Below are positions 17,036 to 25,092 of a stretch of 64,000 nucleotides of DNA, one piece after another (position 1 is the first letter of the stretch; the number at the start of each line of letters is the position of its first letter). The position numbers were made by a program, and so were the translations under genes. The notes beneath the pieces were generated by a model, which saw only the letters and a program-made list of their open reading frames with translations, was not told where the DNA came from and searched no databases. Source of the DNA: an uncultured Exiguobacterium sp. (GTDB taxonomy: Bacteria > Bacillota > Bacilli > Exiguobacteriales > Exiguobacteriaceae); contig CAJYMC010000007.1 in the NCBI GenBank assembly GCA_913775715.1, positions 1,426,001-1,490,000 on the forward strand, written 5' to 3'.

Positions 17036-17396
17036 GACGGTCTCCTTTTTTCAGTTCATAACTCCCAGCACCGACTTCGCCTGGTTTGCCGTTGACCCCG
17101 AAGACCCAGCCACTTCCTGCTCCAGCTGACTTTTCACGAATCCCATCGACTGCCGTGACATATGCCATCTCACCTTTACCTGTTTTGACGACATCAAGCG
17201 TCGTATCCTCAAGCGCATCCAGTGCTGTATCTTTTTTGTCCAAGCACACGTCTTTATCGAATAATGTCTTATCCTTGACGTGATCCACGACTGACACCTT
17301 CACTTCGGTCTCACAAGACGTTGCTTGTTGTTCCTCTTTTGTTTCTGTACAACCGGCAAGTAACACAATACTTGCAGCAAATAGCCATTTTTTCAT
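16992..17396 (-). CDS. DUF4430-domain lipoprotein
   Basis: 134 aa. The signal peptide ends in the lipobox LAGC (lipidated Cys ~16), followed by a linker and a DUF4430 domain. The domain hallmark is GAGSGWVFGVNGKPGEVGAG (~residues 92-111), followed by LKKGDRLEWRF. DUF4430 resembles the C-terminal domain of animal transcobalamin and intrinsic factor, which contacts the corrin ring. Anchored outside the membrane next to an ECF transporter, it could capture cobalamin for the S component. Gene spacing (four-base overlap upstream, 44-base overlap downstream) shows one operon. Confidence 0.8.
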   Translation of the reverse strand: MKKWLFAASIVLLAGCTETKEEQQATSCETEVKVSVVDHVKDKTLFDKDVCLDKKDTALDALEDTTLDVVKTGKGEMAYVTAVDGIREKSAGAGSGWVFGVNGKPGEVGAGSYELKKGDRLEWRFEKDAMAYFE

Positions 17397-18289
17397 CGTA
17401 CGACTCCTTTTCGCCTTGAGGTCTCAAAGCTGTAATTGTATAACAGAATGGTTTTGTCTCGTAGGGATTGACCGTCAGAACGGAGATAGGTCAGGCGAAT
17501 CGCATTCGCTAAGACATCATCTCCTGTATTGACATACGGAATTAGCTTCCCTTTGTCATCGATCAAAAAGACCGTTGCATCCTGCAAACTAAACGTTTCG
17601 TATAGCCCATCGAGATCCATCTCGATATAGGGGGTTTTGGAATCATGCAAAATCTCATGAATCGAGAGTTTTCGTAACGTCTCAAACGATTGGTTCGCAT
17701 CAATCAGTTTCTGATAATACGACGTCAATGATTTCGTTGCCAACTCTTCACGTGGTCGATAGGAAATCGTTCCGGTCAACTCTTGGTAACTGACATCATA
17801 ACGAATGAACCGTTTCGGAGTTTGGACGAGCATCTCAAACGACGCGTTCCTTAGATTCCCGCCCCGATCGAACATCAACTGACTTTGTTCCAATCGCAAT
17901 CCGTCTTCTCCGACACGGCGTTCGACTTGCGTGAGAAAGCGATCGAACGAATCATCCGTGATTGTCACGCGACCAATCTGTTGTGTCTCTTCCCGCAACA
18001 TCCCAGCATCAAACGGACCGAGAAAGAGTTGGAACAGGAAGAATAAGAACCCAAAGAGTGCCATGTACCGTTTATAACGCGAGTTCTTTTTCGGGTGCAG
18101 GACGATCAGGAAAATGATGATGCCGAGCGGTAACTGAATATCATAGACTGGAAACGACACGGCCCCGAGACACGCATAAAAAATGAACTTCATATACAAG
18201 TATGTTTCCTTTTCCGTCCGCCGTTCGAGTAAGAAAGCTAAGCCACTAGCAGCCAGTAAAAAGAGTGCCCATAGAATGAGAAAGTCCAT
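17393..18289 (-). CDS. membrane protein with large extramembrane domain, unknown
   Basis: 298 aa. About three to four hydrophobic segments lie in the first ~100 residues, then a ~190-residue mostly beta/alpha soluble domain without recognised motifs. It lies three bases after rnz and overlaps the DUF4430 lipoprotein by four bases, in the middle of the leftward operon. I do not recognise the family. Its position suggests a part in envelope or vitamin uptake, but this is only context. Confidence 0.65.
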   Translation of the reverse strand: MDFLILWALFLLAASGLAFLLERRTEKETYLYMKFIFYACLGAVSFPVYDIQLPLGIIIFLIVLHPKKNSRYKRYMALFGFLFFLFQLFLGPFDAGMLREETQQIGRVTITDDSFDRFLTQVERRVGEDGLRLEQSQLMFDRGGNLRNASFEMLVQTPKRFIRYDVSYQELTGTISYRPREELATKSLTSYYQKLIDANQSFETLRKLSIHEILHDSKTPYIEMDLDGLYETFSLQDATVFLIDDKGKLIPYVNTGDDVLANAIRLTYLRSDGQSLRDKTILLYNYSFETSRRKGVVR

Positions 18290-18292
18290 CGC

Positions 18293-19198
18293 CTATCCTT
18301 TGACCGGGACGACCCGGTGATCAAACATGAGATGGCTGTTCGCGAATACTTCTCGTGCCTCTTGTTCCAGTACTTCCTCTTGATCGACATAACGAGCGGA
18401 AACGTGCGTCAAGAGAAGCTTTTTCGCCTGAGCCGTATCCGCGATGACAGCTGCCTGACGGGCAGTCGAGTGACCGAAGCGTCCCGCATGTTCGACTTCT
18501 CGATCGGCGAACGTCGCTTCATGGACTAATACGTCGACATCTCGCGCCAGTTCGATGGACGCCGCGCATGGCATCGTATCACCAAGAACGGCAAGCTTGA
18601 CACCTGGTTTTGGTGATTCTAAAAAGTCAGACGATGGATAGATCGTGCCATTGAACTCGAACGTTTCTTCTAGAGTAATCCGGCGATAGAGCGGACCGGA
18701 AGGCACTCCTAGTTCCTGCAGTGCATCTACACGCAAAGCACCCCGCTCTTCTGGTCCTTCTAGTCGGTACCCGAACGCCGGGAAACGATGCTCAAGTGAG
18801 CGCGCCGTCACGCGGAATCCGTCCTGTTCATAGGTTTGACCGTCTTCGACTTCAACGATCCGGAGTGGATAACGTAGGTATGTTCCTGTGATGCGTAATG
18901 TCGCGTCCACCCATTCTTTGATCCCGGTCGGTCCATAGATCGTTAGCAGTGTCGTTCCTTCCAGCGCTGCTCTTGTACTAATGAATCCTGGTAACCCAAA
19001 GATATGATCCCCGTGTAAATGGGTAATGAAGATCGCGTTGACTTTCCGTGGTTTGATCGGACTGTGTAAGATTTGATGTTGCGTCGCCTCTCCACAATCG
19101 AACAACCAGGTCATTTTGGGGTGTAACAAGGCGATCGATGTGACGTTTCGTTGTTTCGACGGCATACCGGCTCCTGTCCCTAAAAAATAAAATTCCAT
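18293..19198 (-). CDS. rnz: ribonuclease Z
   Basis: Metallo-beta-lactamase-fold tRNA 3'-endonuclease, 301 aa, which removes 3' trailers from tRNA precursors lacking encoded CCA. The zinc-binding HxHxDH motif is at residues 60-65 (HLHGDH). Later ligands are seen in LEHRFPAFGYRLE (~140), VLGDTMP (~210) and LTHVSARY (~265). Full family length with the GTGAGMPSKQRNVTS N-terminus. B. subtilis rnz (yqjK) lies in the same neighbourhood as yqjA and yqjE, as here. It is the first gene of an operon leading into the ECF transporter. Confidence 0.93.
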   Translation of the reverse strand: MEFYFLGTGAGMPSKQRNVTSIALLHPKMTWLFDCGEATQHQILHSPIKPRKVNAIFITHLHGDHIFGLPGFISTRAALEGTTLLTIYGPTGIKEWVDATLRITGTYLRYPLRIVEVEDGQTYEQDGFRVTARSLEHRFPAFGYRLEGPEERGALRVDALQELGVPSGPLYRRITLEETFEFNGTIYPSSDFLESPKPGVKLAVLGDTMPCAASIELARDVDVLVHEATFADREVEHAGRFGHSTARQAAVIADTAQAKKLLLTHVSARYVDQEEVLEQEAREVFANSHLMFDHRVVPVKG

Positions 19199-19307
19199 CT
19201 TTTTCCCCTTTTCGTAAAATTAGCATTTTTTATACACAAAATACACCTTTCTTCTGTTGAAGCATGATAAACTGTACCTATTCAGATTTGGAAGGTGGTT
19301 TTTTTCC

Positions 19308-19487
19308 ATGACTAAGATTGAACGGACATATGCCCGCATCGTCCGGGAAGCCCGCAAACTGAACGAGAGTTATCGGCAAAAATACGGAAAGTCGATTCAA
19401 ATCGATGAAATCGCTTCGACCTTATTATGTACAGAAGAACTCGTTCTAGAGTCTATGGAATATGTGGATCGTCCTCAAGTAGTTTAA
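19308..19487 (+). CDS. 59-aa protein resembling sigma factor region 3
   Basis: 59 aa with the pattern ARKLNESYRQKYGKSIQIDE followed by IAS...TEELVLESMEYV. It resembles the helix-turn-helix of sigma-70 region 3 (in SigA: [23 protein letters not shown]). Regions 2 and 4 are absent, so it cannot act as a full sigma factor; it could be a modulator of RNA polymerase or a remnant. Start ATG 19308 follows GGAAGGTGG. The frame is open further upstream, but that part is not preceded by a ribosome site. It is monocistronic, with a strong terminator just downstream. Confidence 0.65.
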   Translation: MTKIERTYARIVREARKLNESYRQKYGKSIQIDEIASTLLCTEELVLESMEYVDRPQVV

Positions 19488-19499
19488 TCGTACAATGAT

Positions 19500-19538
19500 A
19501 AAGAGTGTACCGCAATGTTGCGATACACTCTTTTTGTG
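19500..19538. terminator. Rho-independent terminator
   Basis: AAAGAGTGTA, then an inner CGCAA/TTGCG arm, then TACACTCTTT followed by T's. It lies between two convergent genes (ends 19487 and 19549). Confidence 0.8.
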
Positions 19539-19548
19539 TTTCATCAGC

Positions 19549-20673
19549 TTATTTGTTCGTGATGTAATCGACTAGCGTCACGCAAAGTTCCGCTGTTTTG
19601 ACGAGTTCTTCAATCGGCATCTTCTCATTCGTCGTGTGGATATCTTCATACCCGACAGCTAAATTAACCGTTGGGATACCAAAACCAGCAATGACGTTGG
19701 CATCTGATCCACCACCAGAATGTAAGAGGCGTGGCGTGCGTCCGAGTTGTGTGATCGCTGCTTTTGCGACTTCGACGACTTGATCTCCATCTTCGAATTT
19801 GAATCCTGGGTACATGACTTTGACTTCGACTTCGGCACGACCACCGAGTTCTGCCGCTGCTTCTTCGAACGCTGCTTTCATCTTCTCAGTCTGCGCTTCC
19901 ATCTTCGGAGCGACGAGCGACCGTGCTTCCGCGAAGATTTCGACATAATCACAAACGATGTTCGTTGACGGACCACCACCGCTGAACCGTCCGATGTTCG
20001 CTGTCGTCTCTTCATCAATTCGACCGAGCGGCATCTTCGCGATCGCTTTCGAAGCAATCGTAATCGCCGAGACACCTTTTTCCGGTGCGACACCAGCGTG
20101 CGCTGTTTTCCCGAAAATCTTTGCATTGACTTTTGCTTGAGTTGGAGCCGCCGTAATGATGTCTCCAACTTTTCCATCTGAATCGAGTGCAAAACCGTAA
20201 TCAGCATCGATTTTTGATGGGTCAAGAACCATCGCACCGACGAGTCCAGATTCTTCACCGACTGTGATGACGAACTGAATTTTCCCGTGAGGTTGTTTCG
20301 TTTCATTCAATACATGCACGAGTTCGATCAGAGAGGCGAGACCTGTTTTATCATCTGCTCCAAGAATCGTCGTGCCGTCCGTCTTGACATAACCGTCCTC
20401 GATGATTGGTTTAATGCCTTGACCCGGGAATACTGTATCCATATGGGAAGTGAAATAAATTTTATCGACGCCGTCTTTTGTTGCCGGAAGCGTGACAATT
20501 AAATTGTTCCCTTTATGTTCCGTCTTAGACGAAGCGTCATCCTCAAACACGTCACATCCGAGATCCTCGAACGTTTTTTTCAAATGAGCACAAATTCGTG
20601 CTTCCTCTTTTGATTCCGAATCGATCTGGACAAGCTCTAAAAACGTATCCAATACGCGTTGTTCATTGACCAT
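19549..20673 (-). CDS. M20/M42-type metallopeptidase, PepT-like (YqjE family)
   Basis: 374 aa, zinc-dependent tripeptidase-like hydrolase of the cytoplasm. Metal ligands and catalytic residues appear as SHMDTVFPG (~residues 75-83), GADDKTGLA (~104-112), GEESGLVG (~138-145) and GGGSDANV (~320-327), with HAGVAP in the dimerisation domain. Family length is normal. It is close to B. subtilis YqjE, which also lies near yqjA. Start ATG 20673 is preceded by GAGG. The promoter is on the minus strand just upstream (TATACT near 20723). Confidence 0.85.
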   Translation of the reverse strand: MVNEQRVLDTFLELVQIDSESKEEARICAHLKKTFEDLGCDVFEDDASSKTEHKGNNLIVTLPATKDGVDKIYFTSHMDTVFPGQGIKPIIEDGYVKTDGTTILGADDKTGLASLIELVHVLNETKQPHGKIQFVITVGEESGLVGAMVLDPSKIDADYGFALDSDGKVGDIITAAPTQAKVNAKIFGKTAHAGVAPEKGVSAITIASKAIAKMPLGRIDEETTANIGRFSGGGPSTNIVCDYVEIFAEARSLVAPKMEAQTEKMKAAFEEAAAELGGRAEVEVKVMYPGFKFEDGDQVVEVAKAAITQLGRTPRLLHSGGGSDANVIAGFGIPTVNLAVGYEDIHTTNEKMPIEELVKTAELCVTLVDYITNK

Positions 20674-20741
20674 GACAAAAACCTCCTCTAAATATGTTTC
20701 AATCCACTAGCGCTTTTTTAGTATACCATCCCGATCGTCAT

Positions 20742-20770
20742 TTGCACTTCTGAAAGGTTGTTTGTACAAT
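20742..20770 (+). promoter_or_regulatory. sigma-A promoter of prli42
   Basis: TTGCAC (20742-20747), 17-base spacer and TACAAT (20765-20770), 40 bases ahead of the small gene's start. Confidence 0.65.
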
Positions 20771-20810
20771 GGCAGTAATCAGTCGATACAAGAGAGGAGT
20801 CAATGACGAT

Positions 20811-20918
20811 ATGGCAAAACCATCAAAACAACAACGCATCATCAAATGGACGACGATCGGGATTTTAGCGATCTTCCTGCTTGGTACGTTCGCTTCAACG
20901 ATGTTTTATTTCTTTTGA
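20811..20918 (+). CDS. prli42: stressosome-associated membrane miniprotein Prli42-like
   Basis: 35 aa: a basic head (AKPSKQQRIIKW) followed by one membrane helix (TTIGILAIFLLGTFASTMF). In Listeria, Prli42 anchors the stressosome to the membrane and links stress sensing to SigB; the homologous tiny genes in Bacillales lie near yqjA/yqjE-type genes, as here. GAGAGGAG precedes the ATG. Its last 13 bases overlap the 3' end of the convergent yqjA gene. The call rests on size, topology and neighbourhood; sequence identity over 35 residues cannot be proved by eye. Confidence 0.7.
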   Translation: MAKPSKQQRIIKWTTIGILAIFLLGTFASTMFYFF

Positions 20919-21859
20919 TTGACGTAGCGTTGTTTTAAACGTAAATATTGCTCCGCTTCTTGTAGCATGTGCAGCAAGGCAGAGCGGACCTCGAACTCTT
21001 CCCGCGTGACGGGTAAGGCAGAGGCACGAAAACGTGTCAATAATGCCTCTAGTTCTGAAATGTACACCATTGCGTCGGCTTCAGGTCGGACATTGTCACC
21101 AATCGTCCGAAAGAAGGCGGCGACTTTTTTTCCTTCTTCGACGACGAGGACCAGTTCCTCCGCATGATGGACGATACCGCGCAAAAGCTCGAATTGTTGT
21201 TCACGCATCCGGAAGTAGGCATAATCTTCATCATCGTTCCGACGACCAATCGCATTCCCCATCCGTTTCAAAGCGGCATCCTTTCCTTCGTGTAACAGAC
21301 GTTCTGTCTCGTTTAATGTCAACGCATGATGATTGACCCGCCCTGTCTCGATCGCAGCGGCGACTTCATAGAATAAGGACGCAATCCGTTGATCAATCTT
21401 TTCTCGTCGGTCGTCAATCAACAGATCGAGACTTGGCATGTACATGTTGACAAGCAATCCGACACCGACACCAATTCCGAGCAATAAGGATTCATTTAAC
21501 AGGATGTGCGCGTTGAGCTGACGTTCCGTATACAAATGTGTCAGAATGACGACACTCGTGATGAAACCGTCCTGAAGTCGGAGGCGTTGAACGAATGGAA
21601 GGAATAAAATGAAATAGATCAATAACGTCACCGGACGATAGCCGATGATCTCGAATAGAATGAATCCGAGCACGATAGCAAGTAATGATGCCATGATGCG
21701 TTCGTAAGAAGACCGGAACGTCTTCTTTCGTGTCGATTGAATACTTAAGATGGCGATGATGGCTGCGAAAACGTAATAATCGAGCTTGAGCTGTTCTGCG
21801 ATCCACATCGCGAGCGCAGCAGCGACCGCTGTCTTCAACGTGCGATAACCGATTTGCAA
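20906..21859 (-). CDS. aromatic acid exporter family protein (YqjA-type, FUSC)
   Basis: 317 aa. Five to six hydrophobic segments fill residues ~1-140 (IGYRTLKTAVAAALAMWIAE start and AAIIAILSIQSTRKKT loop typical of ArAE_1), followed by a ~170-residue helical cytoplasmic domain. Members are proposed to export aromatic carboxylates. I chose TTG 21859 because the near-perfect ribosome site AAAGGGGGTGA ends five bases before it; GTG 21868 is inside that site. The 3' end overlaps the convergent prli42 gene. Confidence 0.8.
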   Translation of the reverse strand: MQIGYRTLKTAVAAALAMWIAEQLKLDYYVFAAIIAILSIQSTRKKTFRSSYERIMASLLAIVLGFILFEIIGYRPVTLLIYFILFLPFVQRLRLQDGFITSVVILTHLYTERQLNAHILLNESLLLGIGVGVGLLVNMYMPSLDLLIDDRREKIDQRIASLFYEVAAAIETGRVNHHALTLNETERLLHEGKDAALKRMGNAIGRRNDDEDYAYFRMREQQFELLRGIVHHAEELVLVVEEGKKVAAFFRTIGDNVRPEADAMVYISELEALLTRFRASALPVTREEFEVRSALLHMLQEAEQYLRLKQRYVNQKK

Positions 21860-21944
21860 CAGGTTCACCCCCTTTTGTTTTTCTTTGTTAGACTACCTAC
21901 GTTGGACACGAATGTCCATTGCTATTTAAAGGACGTGATTTACT

Positions 21945-23021
21945 TTGACGACACGCACCATCCGCCCCGGTCGCCCCGTGCGCCGGACCGGTTCGATAAA
22001 AGGATTACTTTTTTTCTTCCTCATCGGAGTACTCTTGTTCTTTTGGCTCCGCGAGGAACCGAAGACCGTCTTAACCCCAAAAGCGCCTTATTCTGCTGAG
22101 CGCTATGAGAAAGGTAAAATCAACGAGCAAGACTTCCAGACGTTCACTGAAGCGAAGGCATACGCGGGTCAGCGTGGTGCGGTGAAACGTTCATCGGACG
22201 ACCGTTACGTCTACCTTGGTGGACCAGGTACTGGGATCGTCGACGATCGTGGTATCCTGTCGATTCATCGTAACGCCGACTTAAAGAAACGGCTCACGTA
22301 TGTCGCTTCCGGTACACGTGTCCAGTTGCTTGAATTCGGGGAACAGACAAGTCGTGTCAGCGTCGCCGGCGTGACAGGTCATGTCCCAACGGACCGCCTA
22401 CGTCCGTTCCCGGCAGAACGTGTCTCGGATGCGTCGTACTATCAGACGAAAGGTGGTCGTCTCCTTCACTACATCGTTGCGGACAACGGACTTGGTGGAC
22501 TGATCGTTGCCGGCGAAGCGACGAAAACGACTCCTCGGACGAGCAAATATGTCGAATCGAAGACATTAACACGTGATTTGACGAAACCGACGCGACTCAG
22601 TGCGAAACAACTCGATGCGTTCATCAAGGAGCAAGCTCCGGACAGCCCCTTGATCGGTAAAGGAAAGGTCTTTAAGTCCGTGGAAAAGAAATACCGTGTC
22701 AATGCGGCTTATCTGCTTGCACATGCGATTCATGAATCCGATTATGGACGGTCTGAGATTGCCCGCGAGAAAAATAACTTGTTCGGCGTAAATGCGACCG
22801 ATTCTGCACCGGGAGAAGATGCAACCGTCTATAAATCCTTGACGGACTCGATCGAGCAAACCGGTCGATTCATCGCAAAGGATTATCTCGATCGGGATGG
22901 ACGTTATTACCGTGGCGCGTACCTTGGGAACAAACAAAAAGGCATGAACGTCTTTTACGCGTCAGACCCATTCTGGAGCGAAAAAATCGCTGGTATCATG
23001 GTGAAAATGAACGCTTTCTAA
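21945..23021 (+). CDS. secreted or membrane-anchored N-acetylglucosaminidase (LytG-like)
   Basis: 358 aa. Basic N-terminus, one membrane segment (~residues 20-36, GLLFFFLIGVLLFFWL), an SH3-like region (~115-150), then a glucosaminidase domain (~205-355) with the catalytic-Glu segment YLLAHAIHESDYGRSEIA and FGVNA. It cleaves GlcNAc-MurNAc bonds in peptidoglycan. The start is TTG 21945 behind AAAGGA. The upstream gap holds a 6+6 inverted repeat (TGGACA/TGTCCA, 21903-21918), of unknown meaning. It is divergent from yqjA and followed at once by ppaC. Confidence 0.8.
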   Translation: MTTRTIRPGRPVRRTGSIKGLLFFFLIGVLLFFWLREEPKTVLTPKAPYSAERYEKGKINEQDFQTFTEAKAYAGQRGAVKRSSDDRYVYLGGPGTGIVDDRGILSIHRNADLKKRLTYVASGTRVQLLEFGEQTSRVSVAGVTGHVPTDRLRPFPAERVSDASYYQTKGGRLLHYIVADNGLGGLIVAGEATKTTPRTSKYVESKTLTRDLTKPTRLSAKQLDAFIKEQAPDSPLIGKGKVFKSVEKKYRVNAAYLLAHAIHESDYGRSEIAREKNNLFGVNATDSAPGEDATVYKSLTDSIEQTGRFIAKDYLDRDGRYYRGAYLGNKQKGMNVFYASDPFWSEKIAGIMVKMNAF

Positions 23022-23078
23022 ATCCGAGATATGATACACTATAGGGCGAGACAACAATCATTGAGGAGTGAACACGTC

Positions 23079-24014
23079 ATGGAAAAAGTTTTAGTATTTG
23101 GTCACAAGAATCCTGATACCGATACGATCACATCGGCAATCGCTTATGCAGAATTAAAGAAAGCACTCGGTGTCAATGCTGAAGCCATCCGCCTTGGTGA
23201 AATGAATGATGAAACGTTATTCGCACTCGATACGTTCAAAGTTTCAGCACCACGTCTCGTGACAGAAGTCGCGACGGAAGCATCACACGTCATTTTAGTC
23301 GACCACAACGAACGTCAACAAAGTGCGAACGATATCGATGCGGTTACGGTAACAGAAGTCATCGACCATCACCGGATCGCAAACTTTGAGACATCAGATC
23401 CTGTTTACTACCGGGCAGAACCAGTCGGCTGTACAGCAACGATCCTGAACAAGCTCTACAAAGAGCATGGTGTTGCCATCAAACCAGAAATCGCTGGGTT
23501 GATGTTATCAGCGATCATTTCTGACTCGCTTCTGTTCAAATCGCCGACTTGCACGGAGCAAGATATCATCGCAGCGCGTGAACTCGCAGAAATCGCTGGT
23601 GTCGATGCGAACGTCTACGGTCTTGAGATGCTCAAAGCTGGAGCGGATCTCTCGAAGAGAACGGTTCCTGAATTGATCTCACTTGATGCAAAAGAATTCA
23701 CGATGGGAACACTCAAAGTCGAAATCGCTCAAGTCAACACGGTCGATACAGCAGAAGTCTTGCTTCGCCAAGAAGAACTTGAAACAGCAATCAACGAAGT
23801 CATCCTTGCAAAAGGTCTTGATCTATTCGTCTTCATCGTCACGGATATCTTGACGAACAACTCAGTTGGACTCGTCCTTGGGAAAGAAGCAAATCTCGTC
23901 GAGCGTGCTTACGGTCTTGAAGCGACGAACAACCTTGTTTACCTCGAAGGTGTCGTTTCACGTAAGAAACAAGTTGTTCCTGTCTTAACAGATACAGCTC
24001 TTGCAACACAATAA
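23079..24014 (+). CDS. ppaC: manganese-dependent inorganic pyrophosphatase
   Basis: 311 aa DHH-family enzyme that hydrolyses PPi and pulls biosynthetic reactions forward in the cytoplasm. N-terminal GHKNPDTDT binds Mn, VDHNE and the DHH triad VIDHH follow (~residues 76 and 97), and the C-terminal substrate domain carries the SRKKQ loop near the end. Length is right for family II pyrophosphatases (~310). ATG 23079 has GAGGAGTGA upstream. A strong terminator follows. Confidence 0.95.
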   Translation: MEKVLVFGHKNPDTDTITSAIAYAELKKALGVNAEAIRLGEMNDETLFALDTFKVSAPRLVTEVATEASHVILVDHNERQQSANDIDAVTVTEVIDHHRIANFETSDPVYYRAEPVGCTATILNKLYKEHGVAIKPEIAGLMLSAIISDSLLFKSPTCTEQDIIAARELAEIAGVDANVYGLEMLKAGADLSKRTVPELISLDAKEFTMGTLKVEIAQVNTVDTAEVLLRQEELETAINEVILAKGLDLFVFIVTDILTNNSVGLVLGKEANLVERAYGLEATNNLVYLEGVVSRKKQVVPVLTDTALATQ

Positions 24015-24020
24015 GTTAGA

Positions 24021-24048
24021 AAAAGAAGGAGTTCGCTCCTTCTTTTTT
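24021..24048 (+). terminator. Rho-independent terminator of ppaC
   Basis: AAGAAGGAG, loop TTCG, CTCCTTCTT, then T's. Confidence 0.85.
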
Positions 24049-24060
24049 GAATACAGAATA

Positions 24061-24078
24061 TGAATGGTTGTTCATTCA
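24061..24078 (+). promoter_or_regulatory. FadR-type operator upstream of fadH
   Basis: TGAATGGTTGTTCATTCA is an 18-base imperfect palindrome that matches the B. subtilis FadR (YsiA, TetR family) consensus TGAATGAMTANTCATTCA at both arms. It lies 21 bases before the fadH start, where a bound repressor would block transcription until long-chain acyl-CoA releases it. Confidence 0.65.
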
Positions 24079-24099
24079 TTACATAAAGGAGGAATCAAT

Positions 24100-24864
24100 A
24101 TGACACAAACGATCATGGTGACGGGTGGAACGAACGGAATGGGGAAAGCGATGGCGCTCGCCTTAAAGGAAGCCGGTTGGAATGTCGTCGTTACAGGACG
24201 CGACGCGGAACGCTTGCGACTGATGGATGAAGCACTAGGACAGATTCAAGGCGAACATCTGACGATTCAGATGGATGTCCGTGACGCGGATGCTTGTCTA
24301 GCAGCAGTCAATCAAGCACGCGAACGGTTCGGTCGTCTCGAAGCATTGATCAACAATGCTGCCGGGAATTTCATCTGCCCGACCGACGAGTTATCACCAA
24401 ATGGATGGAAGACGGTCATCGATATCGTCCTCAACGGGACATTCAACTGCTGTCACGCTCTGGTCAAAGGATGGCAGGAAGATCAAGTCGTCGGTGGACA
24501 AATCGTCAACATCGTTGCGTCTTATGCGTGGCAGGCCGGCGCTGGTGTCGCTCCGAGCGCCGCTGCGAAAGCCGGTGTCCTGAACTTGACGCGGACGCTT
24601 GCCGTCGAATGGGGCTATAAATATCAAGCCCGTGTCAACGCAATCAGTCCAGGACCGATCGAACGGACAGGTGGTGCTGACAAACTCGCATTATCACCAG
24701 AACACGCGGAACGAATTCGCCGCAACGTTCCACTCGGTCGATTCGGGACACCGGAAGAGATCGCAACACTTGCAACGTGGATGGTGTCAGATCAAGCCCG
24801 CTACTTGAACGGAGAATGTATCGCTCTTGACGGTGGACATTGGTTAAATAAACAACCGTTCTAA
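24100..24864 (+). CDS. fadH: 2,4-dienoyl-CoA reductase (SDR family)
   Basis: 254 aa, NADPH-dependent SDR that reduces dienoyl-CoA during beta-oxidation of unsaturated fatty acids. Cofactor motif TGGTNGMG at ~8-15 and NNAAGNF at ~84-90 are typical of the DECR group. The usual YxxxK tyrosine is replaced in the SAAAKAGV segment, also as in DECR, and SPGPIERTGGADKL with a C-terminal LDGGHWL follows. Start ATG 24100 has AAAGGAGG upstream. The FadR operator just before it supports the fatty-acid role. Monocistronic; a degenerate structured repeat follows. Confidence 0.85.
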   Translation: MTQTIMVTGGTNGMGKAMALALKEAGWNVVVTGRDAERLRLMDEALGQIQGEHLTIQMDVRDADACLAAVNQARERFGRLEALINNAAGNFICPTDELSPNGWKTVIDIVLNGTFNCCHALVKGWQEDQVVGGQIVNIVASYAWQAGAGVAPSAAAKAGVLNLTRTLAVEWGYKYQARVNAISPGPIERTGGADKLALSPEHAERIRRNVPLGRFGTPEEIATLATWMVSDQARYLNGECIALDGGHWLNKQPF

Positions 24865-24875
24865 TGATTGAGATT

Positions 24876-25006
24876 CAATGACTCAAGAAATCGGTCTCCA
24901 CAAAGATAAGAATGATGCGTTTCACGCCACTCCTACAGGATCTTGTATCTCGCCTGAGGAAAGGGGGTGAAAAGACGCGTCATTCTTTTTTTAAGTCAGC
25001 CTCTTG
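24876..25006. repeat. dispersed structured repeat, copy D (internally deleted)
   Basis: About 131 bp. It keeps the left end (ATGACTCAAG), the outer stem (AAGAATGATGCGT... / GACGCGTCATTCTT) and the segments CGCCACTCCTACAGGA and CTCGCCTGAGGAAAGG found in A-C. It lacks the GGGTGGCAGA hairpin and the central GC-rich arm. It lies between two genes of the same direction rather than convergent ones. It looks like a deletion derivative. Confidence 0.7.
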
Positions 25007-25092
25007 CATGCGTCGCGAACTATTTTTATTTCTTTTCGCTATGTTTATGAATTATCTAGAACAGGTAGAAAGGACAAGAAGGAGGCGATCGT

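Noticed and set aside
21903-21918. TGGACA/TGTCCA palindrome as an operator
   Set aside because: It is only six bases per arm with no known consensus; noted in the gene entry but too weak for its own claim.
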